The position numbers were made by a program, and so were the translations under genes. A stretch of 17,291 nt of DNA from Sulfitobacter indolifex (lineage in GTDB: Bacteria > Pseudomonadota > Alphaproteobacteria > Rhodobacterales > Rhodobacteraceae): contig NZ_CP084958.1 in the NCBI RefSeq assembly GCF_022788655.1, positions 1-17,291 of the forward strand. Reading direction: 5' to 3'. Below the pieces are notes generated by a model. That model had not been told where the DNA came from. It saw only the letters and a list, made by a program, of their open reading frames with translations, and ran no database searches. Shown piece after piece: positions 14,488 through 17,291 of the stretch (position 1 is the stretch's first letter; each line of letters begins with the position of its first letter).

Positions 14488-15012
14488 TCAGCCAGACCGC
14501 TCAACGAAACACACTACATCGCCGGAACTCGAGAGACCTGGCGCCTCGGCGCAAATACCTCGCGCGTCGAGGACGAGATAGGTCGCGGCAGCGCCGAGCG
14601 CAGCCACAGCACAAGCAATGACAGCACCAGCGATGGATGCTGTGATCAGCTGCCGTCGTGAGATCGTGTCAGATCTACTCTCTGTCTTTTTCGCAGCGAC
14701 TTTTGCGATCTTGTCAGCTGCTGCATCGACCATTGCCGAGACAGTCCGCTGCGCTTCCTTTGCCGCGATTGGACCAGCAGCATCTGGGATCGCTTTGATC
14801 TCATCGAGGACGGATCGGATCTCTTTGACGGTTGTATGACGCGCAGCTTGATTTGCTACTGCGTAGTGGTCGAGCGTCATGATGACCGGCCACATTTCAT
14901 CCCGGGGCGATAGACCCAGTGATGCTTTGACCGCGATAAGACGCTCTCTGTCTTTGTCGGACGGCGCCCGACGATACAGCTGCGCAAAGAGATCTTCGGG
15001 AAACTCACTCAT
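14488..15012 (-). CDS. TraM/MobE-like mobilisation protein with one membrane helix
   Basis: The preferred ATG at 15012 lies in ATGAGTGA, overlapping the upstream stop, with AGG eight bases before it; a GTG at 15021 would add three residues. The 174-residue protein has a soluble helical N-terminal part (EDLFAQLYRR, KAIPDAAGPIAAKEAQRTV), a basic patch, and a hydrophobic helix of about 26 residues near the C-terminus (LITASIAGAVIACAVAALG). A short tail follows with two cysteines. In RP4 and IncQ-2 plasmids the gene after traL/mobD is traM/mobE. Homology here is by position and architecture only. It may tether the relaxosome to the membrane. Confidence 0.6.
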   Translation of the reverse strand: MSEFPEDLFAQLYRRAPSDKDRERLIAVKASLGLSPRDEMWPVIMTLDHYAVANQAARHTTVKEIRSVLDEIKAIPDAAGPIAAKEAQRTVSAMVDAAADKIAKVAAKKTESRSDTISRRQLITASIAGAVIACAVAALGAAATYLVLDARGICAEAPGLSSSGDVVCFVERSG

Positions 15013-15721
15013 CGAGGACACCTGCGAGCTTGAGCTGACCGATCCATCCTGCGAGAGCAGCCTTGGCCCTGATTTTATTGATCATGCTTGCCTTGTCGGA
15101 ATCTTGGATCGAGATGAGGTTGAGACCCTCGCGCGACATCAGTGACGTCACCGCTGGATCGAGGCGCGTCATGTCGATGATCTTGCCGCCCCGCTCGAGC
15201 ACCGCTTCGCGCGTCTTCGAGGCATCGAAGTCCGTAAACGGGCGATCTTCATAATGGTTGCGAACAATGATCCAATCTGTGTGCTCGACTGGGAAGACTT
15301 GTAGCTCGTCGCGGAGGGCCGCGATGGGCTCTCGATTTTGGTCGACCGCGAAAAGCACAACTGCGCGCGCATCGATTTCGCCAAGAAGCATGCCGAGGTC
15401 GATGGATCCCTCTTCAGAGCCGCCGCCTGTAAATCGCTCAGTGGCAGCTGACCCACCGGCCGGCATGTCGATCAAAACGTCGCCATCAGCGGATGCGATA
15501 GCCTCGAACAGATCCTCGATACCCTCGATCTTGAGAACATTGCACCGGTGGACCGGATGTTCACTTGAATGCCACGATTGATAGAGACCTGGATTTTTTG
15601 CGTCGCCATCCACCAGCTGCAGGCTTTGGTTTTTGGCCGCAAATGCAGCGGCGGTGCGGGTGGCCACCTGAGTTTTTCCAACGCCACCTTTGTCGCCATG
15701 TGTAAAAATAATGCGCTTCAT
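15005..15721 (-). CDS. TraL/MobD-like ParA-family ATPase
   Basis: The 238-residue protein begins KRIIFTHGDKGGVGKTQVAT, a deviant Walker A motif (K11 signature lysine, K16). It continues with LQLVDGDAKN (switch-like Asp) and DVLIDMPAGG (Walker B). Length and motifs match the ParA/MinD superfamily. In RP4 Tra1 (TraL) and in IncQ-2 mob regions (MobD) a protein of this type lies between the traK- and traM-like genes, as here. No parB or centromere-like array adjoins it, so a transfer role is more likely than classical partition. Its ATG overlaps the previous stop (ATGA), and its own stop overlaps the next start. Confidence 0.82.
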   Translation of the reverse strand: MKRIIFTHGDKGGVGKTQVATRTAAAFAAKNQSLQLVDGDAKNPGLYQSWHSSEHPVHRCNVLKIEGIEDLFEAIASADGDVLIDMPAGGSAATERFTGGGSEEGSIDLGMLLGEIDARAVVLFAVDQNREPIAALRDELQVFPVEHTDWIIVRNHYEDRPFTDFDASKTREAVLERGGKIIDMTRLDPAVTSLMSREGLNLISIQDSDKASMINKIRAKAALAGWIGQLKLAGVLDE

Positions 15722-16116
15722 AGATCTACCATATTGCGGAATTGACCTTCCGTCTTGGTGCTCTGAATTTTCTTATCGCTAACTTCTCGATTATCTTCCA
15801 GTTTACCCTCCGAACTATCTTTGCTTTCCCTTGGAGTGCGTCTCGTCCAGGACTTGAGTGGCTTGATGCCGGCCTCTTCACGCGCAGCCCGAACGTAGGC
15901 CTTGAAGGTCGACATCTTGATCTGCTCATCAGGTGGTAGCGTCTTATTCAGCTCTTCGCAGATCTCAGACATTTGGAAGCCGGCCTCCATCTTCGCATGG
16001 ATGTCTTCGATCAAGCTCGCAACGAATTGCTGCTTTGTTAGCTTGACCTGCCTTTTGGACGACATGCCCTTTAAGGCGGCTTTGGCCTCTTTTAGTTTAT
16101 TGCTTTCGATAGACAT
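15718..16116 (-). CDS. TraK/MobC-like oriT-binding protein
   Basis: The 132-residue protein has a middle segment of the type seen in RP4 TraK: QFVASLIEDIHAKMEAGFQM, SEICEELNK, then STFKAYVRAAREEAG, suggesting a helix-turn-helix-like fold. The C-terminal 50 residues are polar and probably disordered. AAAGGA lies eight bases before the ATG. It is the first gene of a tightly overlapping five-gene block. In RP4 TraK binds oriT and bends it. The match is by motif pattern and gene order, not by search. It is divergent from repA across a 230-bp leader. Confidence 0.65.
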   Translation of the reverse strand: MSIESNKLKEAKAALKGMSSKRQVKLTKQQFVASLIEDIHAKMEAGFQMSEICEELNKTLPPDEQIKMSTFKAYVRAAREEAGIKPLKSWTRRTPRESKDSSEGKLEDNREVSDKKIQSTKTEGQFRNMVDL

Positions 16117-16348
16117 GATGCTTATCCTTTGTTACGCTAGAGTATACACAAGCATGACCTTTTCAACATCTTTTATATATCTTGCAATTCTTCATGACAA
16201 TCTTTATTTATATAGCAGGGTATGGCGACGGTAAACCGTCCCCGACCTGATCTCACGCGGCGGCGACACTGATGTGTCTTCTCCTTGTGAGATGAAAAGA
16301 GAAACTTGTCGGCGCCGGGGGCTTCTCCGCGTTTGGAGAGGGCAGTAG
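16117..16348. promoter_or_regulatory. Divergent traK-repA control region
   Basis: The left half (about 16141-16220) is AT-rich and suits promoters in both directions. For repA, TTGCAA (16182-16187) and TATTTA (16205-16210) are separated by 17 bases, a modest match. On the traK side TATACT on the minus strand is a -10 candidate without a good -35. The right half is strongly structured: GACGGT-AA-ACCGTC (16227-16240), ATCTCAC/GTGAGAT (16250-16256 and 16287-16293) around GACAC-TGAT-GTGTC (16265-16278), and the Shine-Dalgarno hairpin. Confidence 0.6.
16322..16341 (+). promoter_or_regulatory. Hairpin covering the repA ribosome binding site
   Basis: CTTCTCC (16322-16328) pairs with GGAGAGG (16335-16341) through seven base pairs, one of them G-U, around a 6-base loop. 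GGAGAGG is the repA Shine-Dalgarno, seven bases before the ATG. A second CTTCTCC copy lies 44 bases upstream at 16278-16284, inside the large stem-loop, and could compete for the same partner. This suggests RNA-level control of repA, and so of copy number. Confidence 0.65.
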
Positions 16349-17291
16349 ATGGAAAATGAACGGGCAGCGCGTGATGCGATTAAGGCGATGCAGGAGTACG
16401 AGGTCCTGGAGGGCGTAGGTCATTTTTTTGACGCAGACCCCCTACCGCTCGACTTTGTCCTGCCCGGGTTGCTGCGTAAAAGCGTAGGCGTTTTGGTTGC
16501 GGCTGGGTCCACAGGGAAGTCATTTCTCGCCGTTGAGGCATGTATGACTATTGCAGCCGGTAAGGATGTCTTTGGCTTGTTCGGGGGCGGTGATATCACC
16601 GCGGGATCAGTGGCCTACGTCGCCCTTGAAGATCCCCTCGATGTGTTTTGGCATCGCATTCACGGTATCGGCAAGTACCTCGAAGAGAACCTATCAGAAG
16701 ATGATTACAAGCTGATTAGAGGCGGACTTGATAACATCCACCTGCATTCGCTCTACGGGCGCGGATACCGCCCCATGAAGTCGGATGACCTGACTGCTTC
16801 ACCGCATTTTAAGCAGACGGTCGAGAGGGTCAAAGCGCAGGGCGCACGGCTCGTTGTTGTTGATACCTACAGTCGGTTTTTGGCTGGCCACTCGGAGTCC
16901 GACAACGCCATTGCATCGACCCTCGTGTCGATCCTTGAGCAGCTGTGCAGCGAAGCCAACTGTGCGGTGCTCGTCATTCACCACACCAACAAAGCGTCGC
17001 AGTTTAGCGGCGAGCAGGGGAACCAGGGTGCCGCGCGTGGTGCGTCTGCACTGACTGACAACGCGCGCTACCAGCTCAACATGTGGACCATGCCGCAGGC
17101 GGATGCAGAGCGCTACGGAGTCGACGATGAGGAGCGGAAGCGGTACGTCTTTGCGGAGGCAACTAAGGCCAACCACATGCCGCCGCAGGGCATGCGATGG
17201 CTGCAGCGTCAGGCTGGCGGTGTGCTCATTGGGATTGATGCACTCGATGAGACCCCTCGGGGACGTCTGCGTAGGCCAGGGGGAGAATACG
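16349..17291 (+). CDS. repA: IncQ-type replicative helicase RepA (runs off the right edge)
   Basis: The 314 residues in the window resemble RSF1010 RepA, a hexameric RecA-fold helicase: PLPLDFVLPGLLRKSVGVLV, Walker A AAGSTGKS (K57), VAYVALEDP (E94), Walker B LVVVDTYSRF (D172), VLVIHHTNK, and the motif QGAARGASALTDNARYQL, then WGVDD-like YGVDDEERKRY and KANHMPPQ. The ATG follows GGAGAGG by seven bases. The frame is open to the last base. Joined to base 1 it reads Asp-Gly-stop, ending at base 8 with 316 residues, the usual family size (RSF1010 RepA is about 280). It forms an operon with repC. Confidence 0.93.
   Translation, partial: MENERAARDAIKAMQEYEVLEGVGHFFDADPLPLDFVLPGLLRKSVGVLVAAGSTGKSFLAVEACMTIAAGKDVFGLFGGGDITAGSVAYVALEDPLDVFWHRIHGIGKYLEENLSEDDYKLIRGGLDNIHLHSLYGRGYRPMKSDDLTASPHFKQTVERVKAQGARLVVVDTYSRFLAGHSESDNAIASTLVSILEQLCSEANCAVLVIHHTNKASQFSGEQGNQGAARGASALTDNARYQLNMWTMPQADAERYGVDDEERKRYVFAEATKANHMPPQGMRWLQRQAGGVLIGIDALDETPRGRLRRPGGEY

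Noticed and set aside
15041..15060. CATCCTGC, a match to the IncP nic core
   Set aside because: It lies inside the coding 3' end of the TraL-like gene with no inverted repeat beside it; similar cores occur by chance in kfrA near 8233 and in the methyltransferase near 9571.
15005..15721. Reading the ParA-like ATPase as a plasmid partition gene
   Set aside because: No parB or centromere repeats adjoin it, and its place between TraK- and TraM-like genes matches TraL/MobD.
16154..16234. 26-codon hydrophobic plus-strand ORF in the repA leader
   Set aside because: It has no ribosome binding site and lies over the predicted promoter region.
1..17291. CRISPR arrays, tRNA or rRNA genes, insertion sequences with transposase
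   Set aside because: No regularly spaced repeats beyond the iterons, no tRNA-like fold and no transposase frame were seen by eye.

Overview
The window reads as one complete circular plasmid of about 17.3 kb, opened exactly at the start codon of repC. The repA frame runs off the right edge. If the last base is joined to the first, repA gains two codons and stops at bases 6-8, so it overlaps the repC start in the way expected of an IncQ-type repA-repC pair. The replication proteins resemble the RSF1010 RepA helicase and RepC iteron-binding protein, and 22-bp iterons lie directly behind repC. A Ros/MucR-type zinc finger, KfrA and overall composition point to an alphaproteobacterial host. Sphingomonadales is my guess from the style of the intergenic sequence; this is inference only.

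Layout. 1-1420: repC, then the putative oriV (iterons, AT-rich segment with nested palindromes, GC-rich segment). 1524-2512: three small overlapping unknown genes. 2513-3806: mostly non-coding, with one 28-codon ORF for a cationic amphipathic peptide. 3807-5237 (minus): a sensor histidine kinase with a C-terminal Ros/MucR zinc finger, an unusual fusion. 5238-5917: non-coding, with an 11-bp inverted repeat upstream of the kinase. 5918-6354 (minus): a small exported protein broken by an apparent one-base frameshift. 6355-7351: small ORFs, terminators and possible antisense transcription. 7352-8577 (minus): a Cys-rich small protein and KfrA, behind a good promoter covered by GTAAC repeats. 8843-10995 (plus): an M.EcoRI-family adenine methyltransferase and a DUF262-HNH nuclease candidate. 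11137-11343: a small unknown gene.

11333-16116 (minus) is a mobilisation block, in transcription order TraK-like, TraL-like (ParA-fold ATPase), TraM-like (one membrane helix), TraJ/MobC-like, and a TraI-like relaxase fused to a Toprim primase-like region. No type IV secretion or coupling-protein gene is present, so the plasmid is probably mobilisable rather than self-transmissible. 16117-16348 is the repA leader; a hairpin in it covers the repA Shine-Dalgarno.

How it works together (inference): RepA and RepC fire oriV. No separate RepB primase is visible, so the Toprim part of the relaxase or a host primase may prime. KfrA and TraL-like may help stability or transfer. The methyltransferase/HNH pair looks like a restriction-modification or defence cassette. 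The kinase/zinc-finger fusion and the small peptides are the least explained and most interesting cargo.
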